44,105 nucleotides of DNA from Xanthomonas maliensis (GTDB taxonomy: Bacteria > Pseudomonadota > Gammaproteobacteria > Xanthomonadales > Xanthomonadaceae): contig NZ_NSET01000054.1 in assembly GCF_009192945.1 (NCBI RefSeq), positions 1 to 44,105 of the forward strand, read 5' to 3'. This document shows positions 1 through 8,448 of this stretch, piece by piece. The translations under genes were made by a program, and so were the position numbers. The first letter of the stretch is position 1. Every line of letters begins with the position of its first letter. The notes below the pieces were generated by a model. The model saw only the letters and a list, made by a program, of their open reading frames with translations. It had not been told where the DNA came from and ran no database searches.

Positions 1-103
1 TTGACGGGGGAGCTTACGGTGAAAATCTGCTATCAATCGCAGAGAAATATTGCCGGCAAGGCCCTCGCGCCCGGGGGCGCTCCTACGGGAGTGCGGGTAG
101 TGG

Positions 104-1438
104 TTAGCGATGGAAGGCCAATGTTGCGATGACGCCGCGCTCCTGGCCTGGCCGCACGCTGACGCGCCAGCCGTATAGATCGCATAGGCGACTGACGATG
201 GACAGGCCGATGCCGCCGCCTTGCGAATGGCCGGCGTGGGTGCCGCGGTAGCCGCGCTGGAACAGTTTGGCAGCGTCCTCTTCGCTCAGGCCGGGGCCGG
301 AGTCGATGACTTCCACGGCATCGTCGAGCACGCGCACGCGGACCTGGCCGTCCTGGGTGTACTTGACCGCATTGCCGATCAGGTTGCCCAGTGCGACCGA
401 GAGCGCCGCTTCCGGTGCGTCGATCACCAGGTCGCGACCGCCTTCCAGCAGCAGCTCCAGCAACTTGCCGCCGAGTTGGGCGCGGTGGGAGTCGATCAGT
501 TGTTCGGCGACCTTGGCGACGTTGCTGCTGCCCTGCCCGCGCTCGTTGCGCGAGAGCAGCAGCAGCGAGCCGATCAGGTCGCTGCACTGCTGTTCGGCGC
601 GCTGGATGCGCTGCAGCCGCTGCACCACCTTGTCGTCGAGGTTGGGACGGGTGAGCAGCAGTTCGGTGGCGCCGCGGATCACCGCCAGTGGGGTGCGCAG
701 TTCGTGACTGACGTCGGCATTGAATTCGCGATCGCGCTGCACCACTTCGGTCAGCCGCGCCGAGTAGTCGTCCAAGGCCTCGGCCAGCTGGCCGACCTCG
801 TCGTCGGGGAAGTGCGCGGCCAGCGGTTTGGGCTCGCTGGTGCCGCCGCGGTAGGCGCGCAGGCGCGCGGCCAGGTCGGATACCGGGCGCATGACCTTGG
901 AGGCGGACCACCAGCCGATCACCAGCGACAAGCCGCTGAACACCAGCACCGACAGCACCAGGGTGCGCTTGAGCTGGATCTCGCCCTTGAGCGTCTGGGT
1001 CATGTCGTAGGCGAGGAAGAACCATTCGCTGGGCGTCTTGCGCACGGCCAGTTTGTAGGCGTAGTCGTTGCCGCTTTCGTCCACGCCGGTAATGGTGTGG
1101 ATGCCTTCGGGCAGCTGGTACCACTCCGGTTGTTCGCGCCGCAGCGCTTCGAACTTGTCGCTTTTGACCACGCGCCCGCGCATTTGCTGCACCGGCAAAT
1201 CCGGGCTGTGCAGCGGGTCGGAGTAATAGCGCTGGGCGAAGGCGTCGATGTTGCGGTTCATGACGTCTTCGACCAGCTGGTTTTCCACGCGCGCACGCGC
1301 CCAGTTGGTGGCGAAGGCGAACAGCGTGGTCAGGCAAAAGCCCAACAGCAGGAACGACAGGATGATGCGGCTTCGCAGGCGCCGCCGGTAGCGGCCGCGC
1401 CGACGGGCGGGCCGCGCACCATGGTGGCTTTCAGGCAT
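104..1438 (-). CDS. colS: ColS-like sensor histidine kinase
   Basis: Inner-membrane sensor kinase of 444 residues. A first membrane segment lies near residues 24-45, followed by a periplasmic sensor region (about 46-160), a second membrane segment (about 160-178) and a HAMP-like linker. The HisKA box reads DVSHELRTPL with phospho-acceptor His245, and the ATPase domain shows the N box (NLIGNAVKYT) and glycine boxes (DSGPGL, GGGIGLSI). Its start overlaps the end of the response regulator gene by 8 bases, so the two are translationally coupled and surely partners. The regulator resembles ColR of Pseudomonas as I remember it; ColRS in pseudomonads and xanthomonads acts in envelope and metal stress. 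The symbol is inferred from family likeness, and another PhoQ/RaxH-type name is possible. Confidence 0.72.
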   Translation of the reverse strand: MPESHHGARPARRRGRYRRRLRSRIILSFLLLGFCLTTLFAFATNWARARVENQLVEDVMNRNIDAFAQRYYSDPLHSPDLPVQQMRGRVVKSDKFEALRREQPEWYQLPEGIHTITGVDESGNDYAYKLAVRKTPSEWFFLAYDMTQTLKGEIQLKRTLVLSVLVFSGLSLVIGWWSASKVMRPVSDLAARLRAYRGGTSEPKPLAAHFPDDEVGQLAEALDDYSARLTEVVQRDREFNADVSHELRTPLAVIRGATELLLTRPNLDDKVVQRLQRIQRAEQQCSDLIGSLLLLSRNERGQGSSNVAKVAEQLIDSHRAQLGGKLLELLLEGGRDLVIDAPEAALSVALGNLIGNAVKYTQDGQVRVRVLDDAVEVIDSGPGLSEEDAAKLFQRGYRGTHAGHSQGGGIGLSIVSRLCDLYGWRVSVRPGQERGVIATLAFHR

Positions 1439-2108
1439 CGGGCGAGGCGATGCGGTAGCCGATGCCGTGGCGGGTCTGGATCATCGGGACATCGAAGGGC
1501 TTGTCGACCACTGCGCGCAGGCCGTGGATATGCACGCGCAGGGAATCCGAATCGGGCAGCTCTTCGCCCCAGACGCGCGTTTCCAGCTCCTGGCGAGTGA
1601 CCACCGCGGGCGAGGCTTCCATCAGCGCCTGCAGGATCTTCAGCGCGGTGGGGTTGAGCTGCAGGAGTTTGCCGCGGCGACGCACTTCCAGCGTATCCAG
1701 GTTGTACTCCAGGTCGCCGGTTTCCAGCACGCGGGTGTGCACGCCCTTACCGCGGCGCGACAGCGCATTGAGCCGGACTTCCACTTCCTGCAGCGCGAAC
1801 GGCTTGATCAGGTAGTCGTCGGCCCCGGAATCGAAGCCGGCCAGCTTGTTGTCCAGCGAATCGCGCGCGGTCAGCATCAGTACCGGGGTCTGCTTGCGCG
1901 CCTCGTTGCGCAGCTTGCGGCAGACCTCGATGCCGTCCATGCCGGGCAGGTTGAGGTCGAGCACGATGGCATCGAACTCATGGACCACGGCCAGGTGCAG
2001 GCCGGTGACGCCATCGGCGGCAAAGTCCACGGTGTGGCCACGGTCTTCCAGATAGTCGCCGAGATTGGCGGCGATATCGCTATTGTCTTCGATTACTAGA
2101 ATGCGCAC
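1431..2108 (-). CDS. colR: ColR-like OmpR-family response regulator
   Basis: 225-residue DNA-binding response regulator. The receiver domain (about residues 1-115) has the acidic pair ED (7-8), phospho-acceptor Asp51 in VLDLNLPGMDG, the conserved Thr in MLTARD and Lys in LIKPF. A winged-helix output domain of OmpR type (about 130-222) ends with RTVVDKPF-like and RHGIGYRI segments; it binds DNA as a dimer. It is the first gene of a two-gene operon with the sensor kinase, overlapping it by 8 bases. The N-terminus (RILVIEDNSDIAANLGDYL) and the GADDYLIKPFAL segment strongly resemble ColR. A possible target site is noted near 15075. Certain as a response regulator, less so as ColR itself. Confidence 0.78.
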   Translation of the reverse strand: MRILVIEDNSDIAANLGDYLEDRGHTVDFAADGVTGLHLAVVHEFDAIVLDLNLPGMDGIEVCRKLRNEARKQTPVLMLTARDSLDNKLAGFDSGADDYLIKPFALQEVEVRLNALSRRGKGVHTRVLETGDLEYNLDTLEVRRRGKLLQLNPTALKILQALMEASPAVVTRQELETRVWGEELPDSDSLRVHIHGLRAVVDKPFDVPMIQTRHGIGYRIASPDA

Positions 2109-2640
2109 TGGAACCTCGTTGGTGGGGTCGTCCCTGGCCGCCTCCGGACATCGCCGGCGCCGCCAGGTTACTTGTTGTCAGGTGGGGAACGCTCTTCGGC
2201 ACGGTCCTGATCTGCATCCGCGACCGAGGCCCGAGCCAGCCCGCTGACCCCGGTATCGGCTGCCCGGTGCAAATCCGCTCGATGCCGGCATGGTCGACGT
2301 GCGCTCATTGAACAGTGCGACCATGGAACCGTGCGTGAGTTCCGCTAACGCCATTGCGGGCGGCGTTGGTGTGGCCGGCGACCTACCGATGCATGCGGCA
2401 TCCAGGCGGGCGTTCCGCCACGTCCGGCGCGCATTGCGCGGGGCACAGGGCGCTCCCACGGTCGCCAGGCGAACGCCGGCATCGCGGCCGTCATGCGACA
2501 GCACGCCCTGGCCGGCGATCCTCGCCCGCATCCAGGACCTCCGCCACATCCGCCCCGCTGCCGTCATCGTGCTTGCCGCCGTTCCATCGCCGAAGTCCAG
2601 GGAATGTAGACGCGAACCCTACGGGGCGGCAAGCCGCCAT
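2109..2640. other. Intergenic region upstream of colR
   Basis: About 530 bases without a convincing gene. Reading frames on both strands here are arginine/proline-rich translations of GC-rich DNA with no domain or good ribosome binding site. It must hold the colR promoter on its left side. I see no operator that I can name. Confidence 0.5.
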
Positions 2641-2673
2641 AAAAAGGCCCAGGTGCCGCCAAGCACCTGGGCC
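2641..2673 (-). terminator. Rho-independent terminator of rimK
   Basis: Perfect 11-bp stem GGCCCAGGTGC (2646-2656) and GCACCTGGGCC (2663-2673) with a 6-base loop, followed on the minus strand by a run of five T (2645-2641). It lies about 95 bases past the rimK stop codon and is a textbook intrinsic terminator for that leftward transcript. Confidence 0.9.
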
Positions 2674-2768
2674 GAAGTTCATCCCGATCACCGTCACTGC
2701 CGAGAGCGGAGCTACGGTCGAGAGAGGCTAACGAGGCTAGGATTAGAGTTTCGTTAAATTTTCGGTAA

Positions 2769-3656
2769 TCAAACTGTAGATCGCCGGACCGCCTGCTCCA
2801 GGTGCTGGACGATGGTGCCGGCCACATCCACGCCGCAGACGCCCTCGACGCCCTCCAGGCCGGGGGTCGAGTTCACTTCCAGCACCAGCGGGCCACGGGC
2901 CGAGCGGATCAGGTCCACGCCGGCGACCGCCAGACCCAGCGCGCGCGCCGAACGCACCGCCACCTCCTGCTCCTGCGCGGTGGCCTCGGCCACGGCGGCA
3001 CTGCCGCCCAGGTGCAGGTTGGAACGGAAGTCGCCTTCGGCTGCCTGCCGCCGCATCGCGGCCACCACGCGGTCGCCGACCACGAAGCAGCGCAGGTCCG
3101 CGCCCTCGGCTTCGGCAATGAATTCCTGCACGATGAAGTTGGCGTACAGGCCACGCAGCGCCTCGACCACGCCGCGCGAGGCGCTGGCTTTCTCGGTCAG
3201 GATCACGCCGGCGCCCTGCGCGCCCTCGTTCAACTTCACCACATGCGGCGGCGGGCCGAGCATCGACAGCAGGTCCTGGGTGTCGTCCGGGTTGTCGCCG
3301 AACACCGTCACCGGCATGTCGATGCCCTGCGCGGCGAGCAACTGATGCGCACGTAATTTGTCGCGCGAGCGCAGGATGGCGTCGGAGGGGTTGGGGGTAT
3401 AGGTCCCCATGAACTCCAGTTGGCGCAGCACCGCAGTGCCATAGCGGGTGACCGAGGCGCCGATGCGCGGGATGACCGCATCGAAGCCGGTGATCGGCTT
3501 GCCCTTGTAGTGCAGGCTGAAACCGTCGGCGGCGATGCGCATGTAGCACCGCAACGGATCGAGGATGCGCACGACATGGCCGCGGGCCCGAGCCGCCTCG
3601 ATCAGCCGTCGACTGGAATACAACTTGCTGTTGCGCGACAGGATCGCGATTTTCAT
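2769..3656 (-). CDS. rimK: RimK-like ATP-grasp ligase
   Basis: 295 residues starting MKIAILSRN, close to the 300 of E. coli RimK. RimK adds glutamates to the C-terminus of ribosomal protein S6 and can make poly-glutamate. The N-terminal pre-ATP-grasp part (1-95) has [10 protein letters not shown]. The ATP-grasp core has [17 protein letters not shown] (nucleotide-binding loop), [20 protein letters not shown] and, near the end, VAGVDLIRS and [13 protein letters not shown] with the metal-binding Glu and Asn. I chose the ATG at 3656 because upstream in-frame residues are cysteine/arginine-rich and unlike the family. It is transcribed alone, with a terminator at 2641-2673, and is divergent from glgX. 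A related glutamate ligase of other specificity cannot be excluded. Confidence 0.85.
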   Translation of the reverse strand: MKIAILSRNSKLYSSRRLIEAARARGHVVRILDPLRCYMRIAADGFSLHYKGKPITGFDAVIPRIGASVTRYGTAVLRQLEFMGTYTPNPSDAILRSRDKLRAHQLLAAQGIDMPVTVFGDNPDDTQDLLSMLGPPPHVVKLNEGAQGAGVILTEKASASRGVVEALRGLYANFIVQEFIAEAEGADLRCFVVGDRVVAAMRRQAAEGDFRSNLHLGGSAAVAEATAQEQEVAVRSARALGLAVAGVDLIRSARGPLVLEVNSTPGLEGVEGVCGVDVAGTIVQHLEQAVRRSTV

Positions 3657-4113
3657 CGCAGCGGGCGGACGGCGCGGCCTGGACATGGGCGAACACTGAG
3701 GAAGGAAAAAATGCGGCCAGCCAGTCTTCCTGCGCCGAGCATCGCGGCGGACCAACCGCCACCTGTCGATCCAGGCAACTGACCGCCCGGCCAGAAGACA
3801 GCAGAGGCAGCACGTCGAACACCTGCTCGATCCGCGCACAGTGCAACCTCGCCCGGCGCGATGCTAACAGGCGGCTTGCGCGTGGCTCAAGCACGCGGCG
3901 TCCGCACAGGCAGCAGTGACCGAATGCGCGACATTCGTTGCAGGTCCGTCTGTAGACATCCGCCAGCAGCGGTCGGTTAGCCCCCAATGGCACCTCACCG
4001 TACGCACCTGGTTCCTCACGCCGAGGCACTGCCGCCGTGACGTGTCGTGCACAAGCGCAACCGCGATGCTTCAGGCCCCTGCCCCGCCGGCATGCCGGCA
4101 TTCGAGAACTCCG
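3657..4113. promoter_or_regulatory. Divergent promoter region rimK/glgX
   Basis: 457 bases between two divergent genes, so it should hold both promoters. I see a 6-bp inverted repeat CGAATG (3921-3926) and CATTCG (3932-3937) with a 5-base spacer, a possible operator of unknown factor. In-frame extension of glgX upstream of 4114 is open but does not look like protein. Confidence 0.4.
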
Positions 4114-6246
4114 ATGCGACGTCCTTCCAGCCCGGCCTATGCCATCCCCTCCCGCATCCGCCAGGGGCGTCCGTTTCCGCGCGGCGCTGTCTTCGACGGC
4201 CAGGGCACCAACTTCGCGTTGTTCTCCGCGCATGCCACGCGGGTGGAACTGTGTCTGTTCGACGAACAGGGCAATGAAACCCGTGTGGATCTGCCCGAAT
4301 ACACCAACGAGATCTGGCACGGCTACCTGCCCGACGTCAAACCGGGCCAACGCTATGGATACCGCGTCCATGGCCCGTACGAACCTACCGAAGGCCATCG
4401 CTTCAATCATCACAAGCTGCTGCTGGACCCCTATGCGCGCGAGCTCGACGGCGATCTCATCTGGGCCGACGAGCTGTACGGTTATACGGTGGGCCACCCG
4501 GATGGCGACCTCAGTTTCGACGAGCGCGACAGTGCGCCCTTCATGCCCAAGTGCGTGGTGGTCGAAGACACCTACGACTGGGGCGACGATGCGCGCCTGC
4601 TGAAGCCCTGGAGCGAGACGGTGGTGTACGAGACCCATGTGCGCGGCTACACCATGCGCCATCCGCAGGTGCCCGAGGCGCTGCGGGGTACATTCGCCGG
4701 CCTGGCGCAGCCGCAGGTGCTGCAATACATCAAGGACCTAGGCATCACCGCGGTCGAGCTGTTGCCCGTGCATGCCTACCTGGACGACCAACACTTGCTC
4801 GACAAGGGGCTGCGCAACTACTGGGGCTACAACACCATCGGCTTCTTCGCGTTGAAGTCGCGCTATCTCTCCAGCGGTCACCGCGACGAATTCCGCGACA
4901 TGGTCAAGGCCATGCACAAGCAAGGCCTGGAGGTGATTCTGGATGTGGTTTACAACCACACCGCCGAGGGCAGCGAGCTGGGGCCGACGCTGTCGTTCCG
5001 TGGCATCGACAACGCCAGCTACTACCGCCTGGCCGAGGACAAGCGGTACTACATCAACGATACCGGCACCGGTAATACGCTCAACCTGAGCAATTCGCGG
5101 GTGATCCAGTTCGTCAACGATTCGCTGCGCTACTGGGCCGGCGAAATGCATGTGGACGGTTTCCGCTTCGACCTGGCCACCATCCTCGGCCGCGAGCCCA
5201 GCGGCTTCGATCAGCGCGGCGGTTTCCTGGATGCCTGTAACCAGGATCCGCTGCTGTCGGAGGTCAAGCTGATCGCCGAACCCTGGGACTGCGGCCCGGG
5301 CGGTTACCAAGTGGGTCATTTCCCACCGGGCTGGTCGGAATGGAACGACAAGTTCCGTGACAACGCCCGCACGTTCTGGAAAGGCGAAGACGGCAAGCTG
5401 GCCGAATTCGCCACCCGCTTCACCGGGTCGGCCGATCTGTTCGATCGCCGGGGGCGCCGCCCCTGGGCGTCGGTCAACTTCATCACTGCGCACGATGGCT
5501 TCACCCTGCGCGATCTGGTGAGCTACAACGAAAAACACAACATGGCCAATGGCGAGGACAACCGCGACGGTTCCTCCAACGATGGTTCGTGCAACTACGG
5601 CGCCGAAGGCGACACCGACGATGCCGATATCCTGCAGCTGCGCGAGCGGCAGATGAAGAACCTGCTGGCGACCTTGTTGCTGGCGCAAGGCACGCCGATG
5701 CTGCTCAGCGGCGACGAGCGCGCACAGAGCCAGGGCGGCAACAACAACACGTATTGCCAGGACAACGAGATCACCTGGCTGGACTGGGACAACGACCCCA
5801 CCGAGGGACGGCTGACCGACTTCGTCAAGGCACTGACCGCGCTACGCAAGCGCTATCCCATCCTCTCGCGCGGCCGCTTCCTCAACGGCCAGTACAACGA
5901 GGAGGCCGGCCTGCGCGACCTGACCTGGCTCAATCCGGCTGGCATCGAGATGGACGACGCGCATTGGACCGACGGCGGTGCACGCTCGGTCGGCCTGCTG
6001 CTGGAAGGCAAGGCGCAGACCTCAGGCGTCAAGGAACTGGCCAACGACGCGACGTTGCTCATCGTCATCAACGCCTACCACGAAGGCGTCACCTTCACCC
6101 TGCCCAATTCGGACGAGCCGCTGCACTGGAAGCTGGTGCTCTCCACCGATGAAGCGCTGGAGGTCGATTCGATGCCGGCCGGCGCCAGCGACTTCCTGGC
6201 CCCGCCGCGCAGCATCACCGTGTTCGAGTGCCAGGGCGACCGCTAG
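4114..6246 (+). CDS. glgX: Glycogen debranching enzyme GlgX (GH13 isoamylase type)
   Basis: 710 residues; hydrolyses alpha-1,6 branches of phosphorylase-limited glycogen in the cytoplasm. An N-terminal CBM48-like domain (about 10-140, FDGQGTNFALFSAHA) precedes the GH13 barrel. Barrel motifs are DVVYNHTAEG, VDGFRFDLAT with nucleophile Asp353, LIAEPWDCG with acid/base Glu389 and FITAHDGFTL with Asp461, followed by a beta-sandwich C-terminus. The ATG at 4114 gives the usual family length; the frame stays open upstream to 3916 but that part is unlike the family. No other glycogen genes are adjacent, and the next gene converges on it. Confidence 0.95.
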   Translation: MRRPSSPAYAIPSRIRQGRPFPRGAVFDGQGTNFALFSAHATRVELCLFDEQGNETRVDLPEYTNEIWHGYLPDVKPGQRYGYRVHGPYEPTEGHRFNHHKLLLDPYARELDGDLIWADELYGYTVGHPDGDLSFDERDSAPFMPKCVVVEDTYDWGDDARLLKPWSETVVYETHVRGYTMRHPQVPEALRGTFAGLAQPQVLQYIKDLGITAVELLPVHAYLDDQHLLDKGLRNYWGYNTIGFFALKSRYLSSGHRDEFRDMVKAMHKQGLEVILDVVYNHTAEGSELGPTLSFRGIDNASYYRLAEDKRYYINDTGTGNTLNLSNSRVIQFVNDSLRYWAGEMHVDGFRFDLATILGREPSGFDQRGGFLDACNQDPLLSEVKLIAEPWDCGPGGYQVGHFPPGWSEWNDKFRDNARTFWKGEDGKLAEFATRFTGSADLFDRRGRRPWASVNFITAHDGFTLRDLVSYNEKHNMANGEDNRDGSSNDGSCNYGAEGDTDDADILQLRERQMKNLLATLLLAQGTPMLLSGDERAQSQGGNNNTYCQDNEITWLDWDNDPTEGRLTDFVKALTALRKRYPILSRGRFLNGQYNEEAGLRDLTWLNPAGIEMDDAHWTDGGARSVGLLLEGKAQTSGVKELANDATLLIVINAYHEGVTFTLPNSDEPLHWKLVLSTDEALEVDSMPAGASDFLAPPRSITVFECQGDR

Positions 6247-6332
6247 TGGCTGACGGCGGCGGCTCGGCACCAGGCCGGGCCGCCGGGCGGCTCACGGCGA
6301 CGAACCAAGGCGCAGGGCACGCGCTCGCACAC

Positions 6333-6746
6333 TCAGCCCGGATAGAGCGGAAACCGCTTGTCCGGGTGCTTGGCCTTCCACTCCTTGTAGGAGCTGGTGC
6401 CCTCCCAGGCCTTGAAGGCGCGTGGGGTACGGCCGCGGCCGGTCCAGGTTTCGCCGGAATGCGGCAACCAGTACTTCGGTGCGACCTCGCCGGTGGACGT
6501 CAGCGCCCCCTTGGTCTTGCCGGTGGTCGCCAGCGCAACGATCTGCGCCTTCTGCTTGGCATTGAAGCGATTGCCGAACTGGCTCAGGACCTCGATGACC
6601 TGGTCGAAGGCCTCCAGGGTCTGGGCGTATTTCAGCTGGGCCTCTTCTTGTTCGATCCGACGCAGCTCTTCCAGCAGCTGGGCCTTGTGTGCAGCGGAAG
6701 AATCGGACGAAGCCTGGCGCATTGGCGAAGAATCTGACGTGGGCAC
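6333..6746 (-). CDS. H-NS family nucleoid-associated regulator
   Basis: 137 residues from a GTG start at 6746; an in-frame ATG at 6722 would give 129 residues and may be the true start. The N-terminal half (about 15-65) is a coiled-coil dimerisation region (HKAQLLEELRRIEQEEAQLK). The C-terminus has the H-NS DNA-binding signature ETWTGRGRTPRAFKAWEG followed by YKEW. Proteins of this kind (XrvA and relatives in Xanthomonas oryzae) silence AT-rich DNA and affect virulence genes; I infer the class, not the specific orthologue. The gene converges with glgX and has no strong ribosome binding site at either start. Confidence 0.82.
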   Translation of the reverse strand: MPTSDSSPMRQASSDSSAAHKAQLLEELRRIEQEEAQLKYAQTLEAFDQVIEVLSQFGNRFNAKQKAQIVALATTGKTKGALTSTGEVAPKYWLPHSGETWTGRGRTPRAFKAWEGTSSYKEWKAKHPDKRFPLYPG

Positions 6747-6759
6747 TTGGCCGCCAAGT
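6745..6759. promoter_or_regulatory. Palindrome over the H-NS gene start
   Basis: ACTTGG CCG CCAAGT forms a 6-bp inverted repeat that touches the GTG start codon at 6746. It could be an operator or could weaken initiation at GTG in favour of the ATG at 6722. No factor can be named. Confidence 0.25.
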
Positions 6760-6804
6760 ATTGCCGTTGCGGGTTCCAGCGTAAAGCGTGACGGCGCCCG
6801 GTGG

Positions 6805-7197
6805 TCAGGGAGTCAGCAAGGCCTGCTCGCGGGCCATGGTCAACACCGGGCCGATGCGCCCGAGCCGGATCAGCTCGCTGCAACGGCGGCCGACGAACTC
6901 CACTCGTGGCGTCACGAACCACTGCCTCACCCGCTCCACCTCGCCGGCGTTGATCGCCCAGGCATGGCACACGGTCTCGCCCAATTCTTCCACGCCCACC
7001 AGGCCGAGCTGCTGGATCTGCTCCTGATCCAGCCCGAACAGCGACAGCAATGCGTCCGGATCCTGCAACGAACCGCAGTGCGCATGCGCGCCGTCGGGCG
7101 CACGCGGGCGCGCGGTAACGGCGGCAGCACGTGCAAATTCTGCACGCCGCATGCCCTTGAGCAGCGCGGTCAGCAGCTGGGCTTTGGTGATCTTCAT
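6805..7197 (-). CDS. Small protein with MbcA/ParS/Xre antitoxin-like C-terminus
   Basis: 130 residues starting MKITKAQLL. The last 60 residues (AWAINAGEVERVRQWF, then GRRCSELIRLGRIGPVL) resemble the toxin-binding domain of MbcA/ParS/Xre antitoxins (DUF2384), which has a Trp, a conserved Pro and a G-(R)-x-P/C-x-EL turn before a hydrophobic helix. The N-terminal half has no clear helix-turn-helix. No RES-domain toxin is adjacent; the neighbours are an H-NS protein and an exported STN protein. The resemblance is by eye and weak, so a conserved hypothetical protein is the safe reading. The start was chosen at 7197 because residues upstream look untranslated. Confidence 0.5.
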   Translation of the reverse strand: MKITKAQLLTALLKGMRRAEFARAAAVTARPRAPDGAHAHCGSLQDPDALLSLFGLDQEQIQQLGLVGVEELGETVCHAWAINAGEVERVRQWFVTPRVEFVGRRCSELIRLGRIGPVLTMAREQALLTP

Positions 7198-7338
7198 GAC
7201 ACTGGCTCGATGAGTGAATCCACTATCGCCGGCACGCACGCCTGACTCAATCAGGAGGTTCCTGACGGGGCGCAGGACACCGACGCACTGCAACGCCGCC
7301 GTCGCGGCTGACAAGCGACGCCAATGGGGCCCTCATCG

Positions 7339-7893
7339 TCAGCGCAGCCCCGTCTGCGGCGGCAGCGCTTGCGCAATCGCATCGAGCGCCCGTTCCTGCG
7401 AGACACGCTCGGCCGCGCTCAAGAATCCCTGGGTGCGCACCGCCTGTAGGACCTGCCGGTCGACCGCATGCAACTGCCGGCGCAGGCCGGCTGCCACGCG
7501 TCGACTGACCGCGCCCTGGTCACGCGCAGCCACCAGGCGCCGTTCCAGCACCGCGATGCGGTCGGCGAACGCCTGTTGCTGCACACGATCCACTTGCCAA
7601 TGATCGCCGACCGGATGCACTTCCAGGCCGCTGCCGCGGATCGTTTGCAAGAACAGCTGCTCGCTGCTCAGCTGCCCCTCGACCGCGCCAACACGGCGCC
7701 CGGCGAGCAACGCGGGCTCCACCTCGACGAAGCACCCGGTGATATGCGCCACCTGCTGCAGGCGCTCATCCAATCGCTGGGCCGGCAAAGCCACCGCAAA
7801 CGGCCCCTGCTGACACACCGCCATCGCCGGGGGCGCCAGCAGCGCCGCCATGCTCGCCACCCCGCAGACCAAACCTCGAATAGAAACGGACAT
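7339..7893 (-). CDS. Exported STN-domain protein
   Basis: 184 residues. A signal peptide (MSVSIRGLVCGVASMAALL to PPAMA) is followed by an STN (secretin and TonB N-terminal short) domain at about 30-95, seen in FAVALPAQRLDERLQQVAHI, ALLAGRRVGAVEGQLS and IRGSGLEVHPVGDHWQV. The rest is a charged helical tail. STN domains normally sit at the N-terminus of TonB-dependent transducers, where they signal to FecR-type anti-sigma factors, or of secretins; here it stands alone with no barrel, FecR or sigma factor gene nearby. An in-frame ATG at 7923 is an alternative start, but the signal peptide fits 7893. Function unknown, periplasmic location inferred. Confidence 0.7.
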   Translation of the reverse strand: MSVSIRGLVCGVASMAALLAPPAMAVCQQGPFAVALPAQRLDERLQQVAHITGCFVEVEPALLAGRRVGAVEGQLSSEQLFLQTIRGSGLEVHPVGDHWQVDRVQQQAFADRIAVLERRLVAARDQGAVSRRVAAGLRRQLHAVDRQVLQAVRTQGFLSAAERVSQERALDAIAQALPPQTGLR

Positions 7894-7923
7894 GGGCGTG
7901 CTCGTCGATGCATGGATCTCCAT

Positions 7924-8279
7924 GCAACGCCAACGCTAGAGGGTGCAGCCCGAACGTAGCCCGACTTGCCGACATTGCAGGTCGCAAGAGGCGAACCACC
8001 GCTTCGTACAGGCGTACTTCGCTTCGATTCAAGAGTGTACTCAAGCGCAAACCACGAGCGCCCCAAAAAAAGCAGAGCCGATTGCGTAGCGATACTGCTT
8101 GCCTCGCATCGCAGAGCACAGGTCGATGTCACCACCCAGCAGCATGCAGTGGAGCAAGAGCTTGAAATCGGACGTGGCTCAGTACGCAGGCAAACCAGAT
8201 GCTGTGGGAGCAATCGACAATTGCGGAGCGGCCACGGACATTGCGGAGCGAACAGAATCGCTGAAAGCATTGCGGCAGA
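7924..8279. other. Gene-free stretch
   Basis: About 355 bases between the STN gene and tRNA-Gly. I see no plausible coding frame and no strong repeat. It should hold the promoter of the STN gene; it also lies downstream of the tRNA, where I see no clear terminator hairpin. Confidence 0.5.
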
Positions 8280-8353
8280 TGGAGCGGGCGATGGGAATCG
8301 AACCCACGTCAGTAGCTTGGGAAGCTACAGCTCTACCATTGAGCTACGCCCGC
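8280..8353 (-). tRNA. tRNA-Gly (anticodon CCC)
   Basis: Read on the minus strand. The 7-bp acceptor stem is GCGGGCG/CGCCCGC. The D arm GCTCAATGGTAGAGC is present. The anticodon stem GTAGC/GCTAC encloses the loop TTCCCAA, giving anticodon CCC for GGG codons, and the T arm contains GGTTCGATTCC. The 3' CCA is encoded (8282-8280). No integrase or attachment-site duplication is visible beside it. Confidence 0.97.
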
Positions 8354-8448
8354 GTGGCGTGGGCAGAGTGTATGCGCGCACGGGCGCTGGACGCAACGAG
8401 GGCCGGTTGCCCGGCCCTCGTGGTTTGCATGACGACGCTGGCGGCCGC

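Noticed and set aside
2178..2567. 129-codon open frame upstream of colR
   Set aside because: Arginine/alanine-rich, no ribosome binding site and no recognisable domain; overlapping frames on the other strand look equally plausible, so none is supported.
8280..8353. tRNA-Gly as an integration site of a genomic island
   Set aside because: No integrase gene, no repeated tRNA end and no change in base composition beside it.
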